Positions 45,966 through 56,205 of a stretch of DNA of 64,000 nt are shown here, in pieces. The position numbers and the translations under genes are program-made. The notes beneath the pieces are model-generated. The model was not told the DNA's origin, made no database searches, and saw only the letters and a list, made by a program, of their open reading frames with translations. Position 1 is the stretch's first letter. Each line of letters opens with the position of its first letter. The stretch is from NCBI RefSeq assembly GCF_003324525.1, contig NZ_QGDC01000003.1:310001-374000 (forward strand), given 5' to 3'. The stretch comes from Mucilaginibacter hurinus (lineage in GTDB: Bacteria > Bacteroidota > Bacteroidia > Sphingobacteriales > Sphingobacteriaceae).

Positions 45966-48416
45966 TTAGTAATTTATATTGATCAGATTTGGCTCGTTAT
46001 TAAAAACGAGATACTTTACCCGGCATTTTTCAGGTTGATAGGCCCCGCCCGTGGGGTCGGTACTGGCAGCCGCTGTAAGCCAGCCGTATTCACTTGACGT
46101 TAATGCCGAGGCACGGCCGCTTACGTTAATATTATTTGCATCAAATCCGTGTAAAACCAGTTTTATAAACTTAAAATGGGTTTTGTATTTACCCTCGGGC
46201 TTGCCAAAGCTTATCTGGTTTTTAGCCGGTAAAAAACTGATCTCTCTTTTATAAAAACCGCCCTTTTCATGGTCATAGCTTTTGCCGTCGTCTTCATAAT
46301 ATACAAAGCTGTTTGCCGAGTTGCCATGATAAATGTGTACCGTTAATGTATCGGTAGGTAACTGGCTGGTGGTTTGTACCAGCGATTGTACAGGTATGAT
46401 ACTTCCGCCCCTTACATAAACCGGGAGTTTATTAATGTTAAGCTGCACAATTTTATCCTCGCCCCCGGCTTGTGTGGCATCGTTGTAAAAATCATACCAT
46501 TTACCTGCCGGAAAATATATCTTACCAAACTCCTTTGTACTCTCAAACGGCGCTACCATAAGCCCGTTACCAAATTCATACTGGTTTTGAAACTGCCAGT
46601 CAAATATTCGTGGGTCATGCGTATAATTAATAGCTAATGACCGCATTACCGGCATACCGGTTTGGGTAGCCTCGTAAAAACTGCTATACAGGTATGGCAG
46701 CAATTGATAGCGCAGGCTAATGTAGTTACGCGCTATATCCAGTACATCTTCGCCATAGCTCCACGGCTCTGACGACTTGCTGTTTAACTGGGTATGGTTA
46801 CGAAAGTACGGCGTAAAGGCGCCAAGTTCCATCCAGCGGGTGTATAACCCTACGGTGGGGTTTCCGGTGAAGCCGCCCACATCCATGCCGCTAAAGGCCA
46901 CGCCGCTAAGCCCCAGGCTGTTTAATAAACGCACGCCCGCCATCATATGGTCTTCTTCTGAGCGGTTGTCGCCGGTCCATAAGGCGCTGTAACGCTGTAA
47001 ACCTGCATAACCCGACCGCGTTAACAGGAAGGGGCGTTCTTTGAACTGCTCGCGGGCACCCTCATAACTGGCACGTATCATTTGCAAACCGTACACGTTA
47101 TGCGCCTGCAGGTGGTTGGCCTTTTTGCCATCATAATCAAACAGCACATTATCCGGCATTTTTTGCCCCCAGGTGGCAATTTCATTCATATCATTCCATA
47201 TCCCGCTTACGCCTGATTGGGCAAAAAACTTAACCTCTTTGCGCCACCATGCCCGGCCTTTCGGATCCGTAAAGTCGGGGAAGTTACACCAGCCCGGCCA
47301 AACCTGGCCGGTGTAAGGCTGCCCGTCGGGGTATTTAATATATATGCCATCATTTTTGCCACGTTCATACGCGCCTGCACCTTTCTCCACCTTTATACCG
47401 GGGTCTACAATTACGGTGGTACGTAAGCCCATCTTGTTCAACTCGGTATTCATTTTAAGCGGGTCGGGAAAACGGTCTTTGTTCCATGTAAACAGTTTGT
47501 ATGCCTCCATGTAGTGGATATCCAGCGTAATACCGTCAGCAGGTATACGTTTCTCGCGCAGGGTGCGAGCTACGCGCATAACTTCGGCCTCGGGGTAGTA
47601 GCTATACCTGTTTTGCTGATAACCCAATGACCATAGCGGCGGTAACGGCATTTTGCCCGTAAGCCAGGTATAGGAATTAATAATGTCTGCAACCTTTTTA
47701 TGGTAAATGAAATAATAGTTCATTTCGCCGCCGCGCGCACCGAAAGAGGAGAAACGGTTGTTGCTGGCCCCAAAGTTAAAGTCCGTTTGATAGGTGTTAT
47801 CCAGAAACAGGCCGTAATTTAAACCATGATGTATACCGATATAAAACGGAATGGTTGAATACAATGGATCCTGCGTTGCGGCGTACCCGAATACATCGCT
47901 GTTCCAGTTAGTATAGCCACTTCCTTTACGGTCTAAAGGCCCTGTCTTTTCTCCTAAACCAACAAAATGCTCCCACTCCTGCATTTTTTTGTACGTAGTT
48001 ACCGCTTCACCGGCCCAGGATGTGTGCAGACCTTTTTCGTCCTCACTAATCACTTTACCTTCAGGCGTATAAAACGCTACTGAAAAAGGCTTTTTTTGTA
48101 TAACGGCCCGTACAGAATCAGTAACTACGGTTATTTGATTATCATCCTGGGTAATGGTGGTTTTTACTACAAGCGGTCTGCCGGTAACGGCATAAGAGAA
48201 ATCATCCGCCAGCTTTTTACGGTCAATACGCACACGTATTACCGATGGGGTATATACACTTACTTGCGCTTCGGCATTATCCAGTTTTATATTAACCTGC
48301 TGGCCATTTATATTAACCGTGCTAACATTACCTATTTGTTGTACCGTTGACTGGCCGTAGGCAGGCGCGGATAACATAAGCGATAACAATAACGGTTTTA
48401 TAAGGTAGAATTTCAT
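45966..48416 (-). CDS. GH31 alpha-glucosidase
   Basis: An 816-residue exported enzyme (signal to about 21, AYG|Q). N-terminal beta-sandwich (about 25-255), (beta/alpha)8 domain with the GH31 signature GIWNDMNE (nucleophile Asp409) and acid/base Asp483 in WTGDNRSEEDH, then a C-terminal beta domain. It releases glucose from non-reducing ends of alpha-glucan oligosaccharides, acting like SusB in the classic starch system but from another family. It follows a terminator-like hairpin behind the SusE-like gene, so its expression may be lower than that of the SusCDE part. Confidence 0.94.
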   Translation of the reverse strand: MKFYLIKPLLLSLMLSAPAYGQSTVQQIGNVSTVNINGQQVNIKLDNAEAQVSVYTPSVIRVRIDRKKLADDFSYAVTGRPLVVKTTITQDDNQITVVTDSVRAVIQKKPFSVAFYTPEGKVISEDEKGLHTSWAGEAVTTYKKMQEWEHFVGLGEKTGPLDRKGSGYTNWNSDVFGYAATQDPLYSTIPFYIGIHHGLNYGLFLDNTYQTDFNFGASNNRFSSFGARGGEMNYYFIYHKKVADIINSYTWLTGKMPLPPLWSLGYQQNRYSYYPEAEVMRVARTLREKRIPADGITLDIHYMEAYKLFTWNKDRFPDPLKMNTELNKMGLRTTVIVDPGIKVEKGAGAYERGKNDGIYIKYPDGQPYTGQVWPGWCNFPDFTDPKGRAWWRKEVKFFAQSGVSGIWNDMNEIATWGQKMPDNVLFDYDGKKANHLQAHNVYGLQMIRASYEGAREQFKERPFLLTRSGYAGLQRYSALWTGDNRSEEDHMMAGVRLLNSLGLSGVAFSGMDVGGFTGNPTVGLYTRWMELGAFTPYFRNHTQLNSKSSEPWSYGEDVLDIARNYISLRYQLLPYLYSSFYEATQTGMPVMRSLAINYTHDPRIFDWQFQNQYEFGNGLMVAPFESTKEFGKIYFPAGKWYDFYNDATQAGGEDKIVQLNINKLPVYVRGGSIIPVQSLVQTTSQLPTDTLTVHIYHGNSANSFVYYEDDGKSYDHEKGGFYKREISFLPAKNQISFGKPEGKYKTHFKFIKLVLHGFDANNINVSGRASALTSSEYGWLTAAASTDPTGGAYQPEKCRVKYLVFNNEPNLININY

Positions 48417-48430
48417 TTATAACAATTTAA

Positions 48431-48461
48431 AAAAGACAGCGACCATTTTTTGATCGCTGTC
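48431..48461 (-). terminator. Terminator-like hairpin between susE-like and GH31 genes
   Basis: GACAGCGA (48435-48442) / TCGCTGTC (48454-48461), 11-base loop, followed on the minus strand by TTTTTT. It lies between two genes of the same polysaccharide locus, so it may let only part of the transcripts through. Confidence 0.85.
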
Positions 48462-48475
48462 CCGGGGGAAATAAT

Positions 48476-49525
48476 TTAGTTCTTCACAACCATATAGGTG
48501 TACCCATCAGGGGTTGACTGCCGCATATCAATTGTTACAGTATAGTTGCCGGCCTCTGTTATATTGATGGCATCATTTGTTTGAATCAGCCTGCCTGAAA
48601 GGTCTGCTGTTACCGCAGGGCCGTAATTAAGGTCCCAGCCATTGTTCGCCCTGAATTTAAGTGCGCCTGCAGCCAGGTCTGTAGTAACCGTCCATACGCC
48701 GGTAGTCGCATTATAAGTCATTGGGGTTGAATTATCCCATTGGCCCGGCGTAGCCGTACCAATTAAACCGAACGATTCAACCAGCGTGTAAGAATAGGTA
48801 AGTGCATCAACATTTACATTAAACTTGTAATAGCCTGCAGATGGAACGATGATACCGCCCTTCAACCCATCGGTGGTTAATTTACCGTCAGCTTCATAAC
48901 CATAATTAATGTGATCCCAGTCGGGCGCGGATGTAAATTTAAACTCGCCCGCGGTAGCCATGTACACGTAACCCTCATAATTGCTTCCTTCTACATTATA
49001 TATAACCGGTGCCGCCGGGGGGCTCCACCCCTGGTAAGCGCCCGGCAGCCAAAGCTGCAACCTTACAGGCTCAGGGTCTTTATAGGTAACCACTTTAAAT
49101 TTTACCGGGTTTGATGTAACGGTATCTTTATTAAAGGCTGTGGTCACTCTCATCTCTACCTCGGACTCAGCATTTGCAGGCAGCCCTAACGACGTCATAA
49201 CCGCGTTATTTAGCCCAGCCCTGGTTATTGATAGCGAGTCGGTGGCGGTATTGCCTAATGTTACAGGCGCGGCAAAGTTGTTACCCGCTTTATCTAACTG
49301 TACAGTATAGTTTAAAACAGCTTTAGCACCGTAATCGGCCCTGTTCCAGCGCATCACCACCCTGGTGTCCATATCGTCTTTGGTTATTGTTATGGTTGAT
49401 GCCGCTGCCGGTGTAGTAATAGCGGGCGCGCCGGGATTATTTTTAATTACCGCTACTATATTATCCTTTTTACAGCCGGCAAGGGCCAGCAGCAAAAAGA
49501 TGGTGTTATATATTATTTTTTTCAT
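48476..49525 (-). CDS. SusE/SusF-like starch-binding outer-membrane lipoprotein
   Basis: A 349-residue lipoprotein (Cys18 in LALAGC). N-terminal SusE-type domain with fibronectin/Ig-like strands (about 35-150), then two or more starch-binding modules (about 150-345) with LWLPGAYQGWSPPA, AGEFKFTSAPDWDHINYG and a second GALKFRANNGWDLNYG. These resemble the SusE/F binding modules, which hold starch at the surface. It follows susD 13 bases away and ends at a terminator-like hairpin. Confidence 0.9.
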   Translation of the reverse strand: MKKIIYNTIFLLLALAGCKKDNIVAVIKNNPGAPAITTPAAASTITITKDDMDTRVVMRWNRADYGAKAVLNYTVQLDKAGNNFAAPVTLGNTATDSLSITRAGLNNAVMTSLGLPANAESEVEMRVTTAFNKDTVTSNPVKFKVVTYKDPEPVRLQLWLPGAYQGWSPPAAPVIYNVEGSNYEGYVYMATAGEFKFTSAPDWDHINYGYEADGKLTTDGLKGGIIVPSAGYYKFNVNVDALTYSYTLVESFGLIGTATPGQWDNSTPMTYNATTGVWTVTTDLAAGALKFRANNGWDLNYGPAVTADLSGRLIQTNDAINITEAGNYTVTIDMRQSTPDGYTYMVVKN

Positions 49526-49538
49526 GATTGATTAAAAG

Positions 49539-51134
49539 TTAATAACCAGGGTTTTGAACCAGGTTGTTGTTCAATTGCAGATCTGACGCCGGTATAGGGA
49601 AAAGGCTGAAATGCGGTGCAGTACCTGTGCCGGCCATTACACCCCCTTTAAAATCCCACAAAAGATCGCTGCCGGTAAATTTGCCATGACGTATCAGGTC
49701 GGTGCGGCGCTGGGCTTCCCAGTAAAATTCACGTCCTTTTTCCTGCAGCAAAAAATCTAGCGTAAGCTGGCTTGAAGTGATGTTGCCTGATGTGTTTCCA
49801 TAAGCCCTCGCACGCAGTTCGTTTACCAACTGCAATGCCTTGCCTGCATCGCCGCCTGCACCGCCGCGCACTGTCGCTTCGGCATAGTTCAGGTAAACCT
49901 CTGCCAGGCGGAATAGCGGGAAATCAGTTTCAACAAATGTGGCATTACCGCCAATTTCGCCCGTTGATGTTACGTTTTTCCATTTGGCGCATAGGTAACC
50001 TTCTGTAAAAATAGTGGGGTTGGTAATAGTAAGCGTTTGCCCGTCGGTATGAAATATAGCGCGCTTATCAGTAGCACCCGACGGATCAGGAAATTGCGTA
50101 TCAACAAAAGCTGTGGTCATACGGTTACCGTTCCAGCCGCCTGATGCTATGCCATAGTCATTGGCTGCGTCCATTGAGCCGCCCACGCCTGCGTGGATAA
50201 TAAAGGTAACATCGCCATAACTGCGTGAGTTAGCACCGCTTGATGCAATCGGCAATATTATTTCGTCACCAGCTAGATGATTATCAGCTAAAAATAAGCC
50301 TGCATAATTATCATGTAAAGTGTAAGCACCGCTGTTTATAACCATGTTGGCGTAGGTAATGGCCTGGTCATACCTGGCACTTCCTGTATACACCTGCGCG
50401 TTTAAATAGATGCGGCTCAATAAAGCCCACGCGGCAGCTTTATTTGCACGGGCGTATTCACTTGAACCGGGTGCAGGCAACAGGTCGGCAACTGCTTTCA
50501 GTTCGCTTTCCACATAGTTAAAAAGATCGGCCCGTTTTATTTGCTTCGGCAAAAAGGCTCCGGGCTTGTCAGCTTCGGTCACAAAAGGCACATTGCCAAA
50601 GATGTCCATAGCACAGGCATAAAAATATGCTCTTAAAAAACGGGCCTCGGCCTGGTAAGCGTCTATTTCGGTTTTTTGTGTGCCACTTAAACCGCCGGGG
50701 TTATCGTTTACCGCGCGTATCATCTCGTTGCAATAGCTGATGTTTATAAAAAGCCGTTGATACATCAGGTTTACATAGCTGTTTTGGTCTGACCATGCGT
50801 GACCATGGTACTCAACCAAACCGCCGTCGCCCCAGGCGTTTATACACTCATCTGTTGTTACTTCCTGTAAGGCCCAGTAACCTCTTAAAAAGGCAGTGGT
50901 ACCCTCATCAGGTGCAGATATTTCAGGCAAGCCCGATTCGCCTTTTTGGCCGGTAAGCGATAGCGTGGCGTACAACTTGGCTAAAAATTGCTTATATGCC
51001 TCGGGCTTATCAAACACCGTAGCCGATGTAATTATCCTCGGATCTTTCGGTTTTACATTGAGATCCTTTACGCAGGAGGTACCCAGTACACCCAAAAGGA
51101 TTATAATTATTGCTAATGATCTATTCAGTTTCAT
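49539..51134 (-). CDS. SusD/RagB-family starch-binding lipoprotein
   Basis: A 531-residue lipoprotein (Cys21 in LGTSC). TPR-rich SusD fold: LMYQRLFINISYCNEMIRA, AEARFLRAYFYACAMDIFGNVPFV, then the C-terminal ELRARAYGN and FYWEAQRRTDLIRHG motifs. It forms the lid of the SusC channel and presents maltooligosaccharides to it. It starts 15 bases after susC. Confidence 0.95.
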   Translation of the reverse strand: MKLNRSLAIIIILLGVLGTSCVKDLNVKPKDPRIITSATVFDKPEAYKQFLAKLYATLSLTGQKGESGLPEISAPDEGTTAFLRGYWALQEVTTDECINAWGDGGLVEYHGHAWSDQNSYVNLMYQRLFINISYCNEMIRAVNDNPGGLSGTQKTEIDAYQAEARFLRAYFYACAMDIFGNVPFVTEADKPGAFLPKQIKRADLFNYVESELKAVADLLPAPGSSEYARANKAAAWALLSRIYLNAQVYTGSARYDQAITYANMVINSGAYTLHDNYAGLFLADNHLAGDEIILPIASSGANSRSYGDVTFIIHAGVGGSMDAANDYGIASGGWNGNRMTTAFVDTQFPDPSGATDKRAIFHTDGQTLTITNPTIFTEGYLCAKWKNVTSTGEIGGNATFVETDFPLFRLAEVYLNYAEATVRGGAGGDAGKALQLVNELRARAYGNTSGNITSSQLTLDFLLQEKGREFYWEAQRRTDLIRHGKFTGSDLLWDFKGGVMAGTGTAPHFSLFPIPASDLQLNNNLVQNPGY

Positions 51135-51149
51135 GATTACTAATGCTGA

Positions 51150-54122
51150 TTAAAATGTACAATTCAAACCCAGTTGGAACATCCTTGCACGCGGGAAAAA
51201 GTTATTGTCAAGCCCGCCTGATATTTCCGGGTCAAGCCCCTTGTATTTAGTGATTACAAATACATTTTGAACCCCGCCGTTAACACGGATCTTTAGTCTT
51301 TTTACGTCGGGAAATGAATAGCCAATGTTTATGTTATCCATACGGAAGAAAGATGCATTCTGTATGTAAAAATCAGACATGTTGGTTTGTAAAGCAGTGG
51401 TAAACTGGGTTTCTTCAGCCGCTTTGGTTTGATTTGCCAGGTATCCAAGTGATGAGTATAAACCGCGGTAAGTGCTGCCTGCTGCTACGTTATTGTAGTT
51501 GTAGTTACCCAGGCTTAGCCTGCCCGAAAAGCTAAAATCCCATCTTTTGTAACTTGCCCTTGAGTTTATACCCATTTGTATTACAGGATCGGGATTTTGG
51601 TAAATGTACAGGTCGCTGCTGTTTATTACATCATCGCCGTTACGGTCTGCATAAGCCCCTTCAATAGGCTTTCCGTTTGTATCATATATCTGCTGGTAAA
51701 CATAAAATGAACCTGTCCGGCTGCCCACCACATGTGCCTTGATAGTATTAAATGTACCGGATATGCCACCAAACTGGAGGATGGTGCCTGTGTTTCCGTT
51801 TAATGAAAGGTTTGTAATTTTTGTACGGTTGTAACTTAGATTGTAGCCCAGGTTCCAGTTAAAATCCTTTTTAGCCGCTAAAACCGCGTTAAGGCTAAAC
51901 TCGATACCCTTGTTTTCGCTATCACCTACGTTCGTTAACACAAATGCCGAAAAATTGGTACCGGCCGCGGCAGGTACAGTACTTAGCAGATCTTTGCTTT
52001 TCCTGAAATAAACATCTACTGCACCCGATAACCTTCCGTTGAGAAATCCATAATCCAACCCAAAGTTTGTAGTTGTTGTAGTCTCCCACTTAATATTGGC
52101 ATCATAACCGTCCGGACGCAGGGTATTATAAAATGCATCACCGAGCTGGTACCGAGACGTTTGATCACTTATGGTATATTTGGCCAGATACGGGTAATTA
52201 TTTTTGGTAAGCAGATCCTGCTGCCCCGTAACACCATACCCTACACGAAGTTTCAGGTCAGATACCGTGTTACTGTTCTTCAAAAAGTTTTCTTCTTTTA
52301 ATCGCCAGGTAAAAGCAGCCGCAGGGAACCAGCCCCATCTCCTGTCTTCTGCAAAGCGTGATGTGCCGTCTCTTCTTACAGTAGCGGTTAACTGGTATTT
52401 ATCCTTAAATGAATAATCCAACCTGCCGAAGAAACCTGCCAGGTAATATTCTGTAATGTAACTGTCTAGCGGCTGCGGCGCGGTGCGGGCAACGTCTGAC
52501 GACTGGCTTTTACCATCATTATAAAAATGCGACCACGAATAACCTGCGGTAACATTTAACCTGCTTTGTATTGATTTTATATCCTTTATGTAATTCAGGT
52601 AAAAATCAAACAGTTTATTTTTTTTGTTCTCTTCGTAATTATTGAGCCTTCCGCCTGCTACAACCGGTATGTAAACCCATTGCGTACTGTCGCGCGCGTT
52701 ATTATGGCCGAATGACTGGGCATAGTCATATCCAAGGTTTACATTGGCATGCAGGTCGGGCAAGAAGTGCATTTTATAATCAAGCTGTACGTTGCCAATA
52801 CTTCTTCTTACTGTTGATTTATTATCGGTAAGTTCAAGCTGTGCAACGGGGTTTGCCGGGGCCAGCGTTACCGGCGCGCCGTTTATATCAGTGTTGCCGT
52901 TATCCGTCCATGTGGTATAACCCCGCCAGCGCGTGTTGCCATTGCGCACAGGCTTAGTAGGATCGTAATTGATAGCGTTGCCGATAGCAGCCTGCTCCGC
53001 AAAATTATTAGTGTTATATAAGCCTTTTAAGTTGATGTGGATATTCAGGTGGTTTTTAAGCAGGCTGGGATCTAACCCAACCGCTACCGTGGTGCGTTTA
53101 AAATTGTAGGTTTTTAACACACCGTCGCTATTGTTATAGCCTAACGATACACGGTAAGGCAAATTTTTTGCACTGCCTGAAAAACTTATGTTGTGGTCTT
53201 GCCCAAAAGCATTTTGATATATTTCTTTTTGCCAGTCGGTATTTTCGGTTCCTAACAGCGCGGTTACCGCCGGGATGTTGCCATATACCTTATTTACCAC
53301 TGATCTGAACTCGTCGCCATTGTAAACATCTACGTGTTTAGGCAAAGTGGATAATGAAGCAATAACGTTATAATTTATTTGAGCCGGACCTTTTGTACCG
53401 CGCTTGGTTGTTATAAGCATTACCCCGTTTGAAGCCCTGGCTCCATAAATAGCCGTAGCAGATGCATCCTTTAACACCGTAATGTTCTCGATGTCATTAG
53501 GGTTAATGGTGGCTAATATGTTTGACGCTCCACCCATCAGGAAGTTATCAACCGGTACGTTATCAATCACTATCAGCGGATCATTACTACCATTGATAGA
53601 TGCGCCACCCCGTATGCGTATGGTTGAAGCATTGCCCGGCGCGCCACTGTTTGAGGTAATTACAACACCTGCGAGTTTACCTGTAATGGCTTCCTGTAAA
53701 GAGTTAACCGCGCCCCGGTTAAAATCTTTAGCGGTAACCACGCCTATTGAACCCGTCGCATCGCTTTTACGCACTGTGCCGTAACCAATTACCGCAACTT
53801 CATTTAACGCCAGCGATGAAGGTTCCATTTGCAGGTTTACGGCGGCTCCAGCTTCAGCGGTTTGCTCAAGGTTTTTGTATCCTATAAAACTGGCTACCAA
53901 CGTTTGCGGGCCCGCCGGAACATTTGATAGCTTAAAGTAGCCATTAACGTCGGCAGCAGTACTAAGATTAGTGCCTTTTATGCTAATTGTAACCCCGGGG
54001 AGCGGTAGGTTACCGTCATCAACTACGCGCCCGGTGATGACACCAGTTTGGGCAAAAACCCAGTTGGACAGGAATACAAAAAACAGCAGTAACCTGTACC
54101 TAAAGGAGTAGATCTTTTTCAT
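51150..54122 (-). CDS. SusC-family TonB-dependent transporter (alpha-glucan locus)
   Basis: A 990-residue outer-membrane importer. Signal to about 24, carboxypeptidase-regulatory-like domain (about 26-105, GVITGRVVDDGNLPLPG), plug with the SusC-specific motif RKSDATGSIGVV and RIRGGASINGSNDPLIVIDN, then a 22-strand barrel ending in FQLGLNCTF. It forms a bind-and-lock complex with SusD and brings in oligosaccharides, here probably starch fragments because GH13, GH31 and a SusE-like protein share the locus. The promoter is not obvious. Confidence 0.95.
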   Translation of the reverse strand: MKKIYSFRYRLLLFFVFLSNWVFAQTGVITGRVVDDGNLPLPGVTISIKGTNLSTAADVNGYFKLSNVPAGPQTLVASFIGYKNLEQTAEAGAAVNLQMEPSSLALNEVAVIGYGTVRKSDATGSIGVVTAKDFNRGAVNSLQEAITGKLAGVVITSNSGAPGNASTIRIRGGASINGSNDPLIVIDNVPVDNFLMGGASNILATINPNDIENITVLKDASATAIYGARASNGVMLITTKRGTKGPAQINYNVIASLSTLPKHVDVYNGDEFRSVVNKVYGNIPAVTALLGTENTDWQKEIYQNAFGQDHNISFSGSAKNLPYRVSLGYNNSDGVLKTYNFKRTTVAVGLDPSLLKNHLNIHINLKGLYNTNNFAEQAAIGNAINYDPTKPVRNGNTRWRGYTTWTDNGNTDINGAPVTLAPANPVAQLELTDNKSTVRRSIGNVQLDYKMHFLPDLHANVNLGYDYAQSFGHNNARDSTQWVYIPVVAGGRLNNYEENKKNKLFDFYLNYIKDIKSIQSRLNVTAGYSWSHFYNDGKSQSSDVARTAPQPLDSYITEYYLAGFFGRLDYSFKDKYQLTATVRRDGTSRFAEDRRWGWFPAAAFTWRLKEENFLKNSNTVSDLKLRVGYGVTGQQDLLTKNNYPYLAKYTISDQTSRYQLGDAFYNTLRPDGYDANIKWETTTTTNFGLDYGFLNGRLSGAVDVYFRKSKDLLSTVPAAAGTNFSAFVLTNVGDSENKGIEFSLNAVLAAKKDFNWNLGYNLSYNRTKITNLSLNGNTGTILQFGGISGTFNTIKAHVVGSRTGSFYVYQQIYDTNGKPIEGAYADRNGDDVINSSDLYIYQNPDPVIQMGINSRASYKRWDFSFSGRLSLGNYNYNNVAAGSTYRGLYSSLGYLANQTKAAEETQFTTALQTNMSDFYIQNASFFRMDNINIGYSFPDVKRLKIRVNGGVQNVFVITKYKGLDPEISGGLDNNFFPRARMFQLGLNCTF

Positions 54123-54256
54123 TTAGTTTAGAGATTTAATATTGGTTTAACTGGTTCCTGAGCACCTGCTCAGTTCGCAAATCAAAGGAAAGAAGGCGAT
54201 GACCAAAAAGCAACCTGATGAAGAGCCGATATAGAAAATATCAGCGAATAATTGGT

Positions 54257-54297
54257 TATAAAACAATGATTATCAACTATTTAATCATTGTTTTATA
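54257..54297. promoter_or_regulatory. Perfect 16-bp-arm palindrome upstream of susC
   Basis: Arms TATAAAACAATGATTA (54257-54272) and TAATCATTGTTTTATA (54282-54297), nine-base spacer. It sits between the stop of the regulator gene and the susC start, 135 bases upstream of the latter. It could be a dimeric operator of the starch locus, or an AT-rich bidirectional terminator of the regulator gene; the sequence alone does not decide. Confidence 0.5.
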
Positions 54298-54336
54298 TGT
54301 AACAAATATAGAAGTATTATTACCGGAAAGTATAGC

Positions 54337-55965
54337 TTATACCGCCTGTATCTCCATTATACGATCCTCAAATTCGTCATTCGCGATGGTTGATTTGGTT
54401 TTAACACGGTTTTTGTACGCGTAAATGGTATTTACAGAATACCCGAGTATTTTTGATATCCGGTCATTATCATGTATGCCCATACGTATAAGGGCAAATA
54501 TCCGCAGTTCGGTGTTCAGCAGTTCACCTACAGGGATAGCCATGCGGTCTTCGGGCTTAAAAAGGGAGTTAAACTTTTCTATAAAGTCAGGAAACAAACG
54601 CAAGAATACCTTGTCAAACGTATTGAACAATTCGCGGCGTTCATTTTCAAGGTTAAGGTTATTTACTGCCTGCAAGGCATCTTCATAACGTTTACTGGCT
54701 AATTTTTTATCCAGAGATTTTTTAAAGTTCTCCAGCTTTTCAATATAAACCGAATTGATATTGAAATAGTAACCGATGTATTCATTTTTCAGCGTATTAG
54801 CGACGCTTAGCTTTTTGTTTACTTCGCTAAGTGTCGCATTAGTTTCCTGAAGATTGGCATTTGCGGCCTTAATAATATTGTCTGCTATTCTTAACTTTTT
54901 TAATTGCCTGAAAATAATCACTGCAAAAACCACCACAAAAATCACCAATAAAGTGATGACCGATGAGTATATATACAATAACTTCTTTTGATGCTCTATC
55001 TGGCTTATCCATTGCGCTTCGATAATAGGGAGAATGCTGCTTATTTTAACCTGTCGATGCAAAGCGCCATAAAAGGTTGCCTCTTCCATAGCCTGCTTGA
55101 TATATACATATGCATTTTCGATATCACCACGTTTAAATAAAATATCAGCGAGTTTATAGCTGGCTACAGTTTCTTTAGTGGCCGACTGGATATCAGATAT
55201 GGCTGCCTGTATCAACAACTCCACCGAAGCAGTTTCGTTGCCCCTTATCTCGTTTATATAACTCAGGCAACAGGCGTTAATGGCAAATTGATGCGATGTT
55301 AAGCCCGGCATACTTAACAGGGCGGTGTAAACCTTCAGCCCTGCGGTATGATCTCCGGTGCGTAAATTACGTAATCCTTTAAGCTCTAAGTTATTGTACG
55401 AGCCAGGCTTGCTTAGTGCCAGGGCAGAATCAATGCATCGTATACCCTGCGGGTTGTAAAGCGCGGAATAATCAGCGTTACGGTTATAGTCTGACAGGTC
55501 AAAAAAAGTACGGGCCTTTAAGTAATAATACTCTATTTTGTAATCAACCGGCAATACGTTTAAGTTAATACTGTTTAACACCTCCAGGGTCTCTTTAAAC
55601 AGTCCGGATGACAGAAGTGTAAACCCCATCTGCATTTTGGCAGATGCTATCAACAACGGATCATTTAAAGCGGCGGCCGTTAGCTGAAGTCTTTTAGCAT
55701 AATGATATGACGAGTCATAGCTGAACGTTTTGTATTCCTCGTATAACTTTTGGCAAATGTTATATTCTGTTCGCAGGTTCTTTAATTGAATTAACTGCTG
55801 CCGTAGCTTGTTTATTCTTTCTTCCTTTTGCTTAACGTACAGGTGTTTCTTACCTAAAACTTTATTAAGCTCTTTAAATAAACTGTCTGTTCGTACTGCC
55901 CCGTAACTATTGTGCATGGCAACGCATAGTAATGTACAAAGCAGCAAATACCGGTTGATTTTCAT
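54337..55965 (-). CDS. TPR/membrane-anchored regulator of the alpha-glucan locus (DUF6377-like)
   Basis: A 542-residue protein: signal peptide to about 21, periplasmic helical TPR-type repeats (about 40-320), one transmembrane helix (about 331-353), a coiled coil (about 360-420) and a cytoplasmic C-terminal region with a helix-turn-helix (about 480-535, LNTELRIFALIRMGI, KILGYSVNTIYAYKNRVK). That layout, a sensor outside and DNA-binding end inside, belongs to the family often found next to susCD genes. It is likely to activate the starch locus (inference). I chose ATG at 55965; a longer frame would add 13 residues. It is on the same strand and directly upstream of susC. Confidence 0.78.
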   Translation of the reverse strand: MKINRYLLLCTLLCVAMHNSYGAVRTDSLFKELNKVLGKKHLYVKQKEERINKLRQQLIQLKNLRTEYNICQKLYEEYKTFSYDSSYHYAKRLQLTAAALNDPLLIASAKMQMGFTLLSSGLFKETLEVLNSINLNVLPVDYKIEYYYLKARTFFDLSDYNRNADYSALYNPQGIRCIDSALALSKPGSYNNLELKGLRNLRTGDHTAGLKVYTALLSMPGLTSHQFAINACCLSYINEIRGNETASVELLIQAAISDIQSATKETVASYKLADILFKRGDIENAYVYIKQAMEEATFYGALHRQVKISSILPIIEAQWISQIEHQKKLLYIYSSVITLLVIFVVVFAVIIFRQLKKLRIADNIIKAANANLQETNATLSEVNKKLSVANTLKNEYIGYYFNINSVYIEKLENFKKSLDKKLASKRYEDALQAVNNLNLENERRELFNTFDKVFLRLFPDFIEKFNSLFKPEDRMAIPVGELLNTELRIFALIRMGIHDNDRISKILGYSVNTIYAYKNRVKTKSTIANDEFEDRIMEIQAV

Positions 55966-56140
55966 GGTTTGATTAACCGCAATACAAAAGTTTATAATAA
56001 GCATCGAATGTAATAATTATAATAAATTATCTGCTTACCAATATCAATTAGGTATGCTTCGATTTCTCGTCCCTGAAACAGCATTAAGCGCAAGATAATT
56101 ATGGAATTATACCTAAAACGTTTATTCGGGAAATTACACA

Positions 56141-56173
56141 AAAAACGCCATTTCCGGAATCGGAAATAGCGTT
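56141..56173 (-). terminator. Terminator of the beta-glucan locus
   Basis: AACGC-ATTTCC / GGAAAT-GCGTT stem with a six-base GATTCC-type loop; on the minus strand TTTTTTG follows. It lies about 32 bases after the stop of the first GH16 gene and closes the second glycan locus. Confidence 0.85.
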
Positions 56174-56205
56174 ATTGGTTGTTTGAAAGAATTGCTGGAT
56201 TGATT

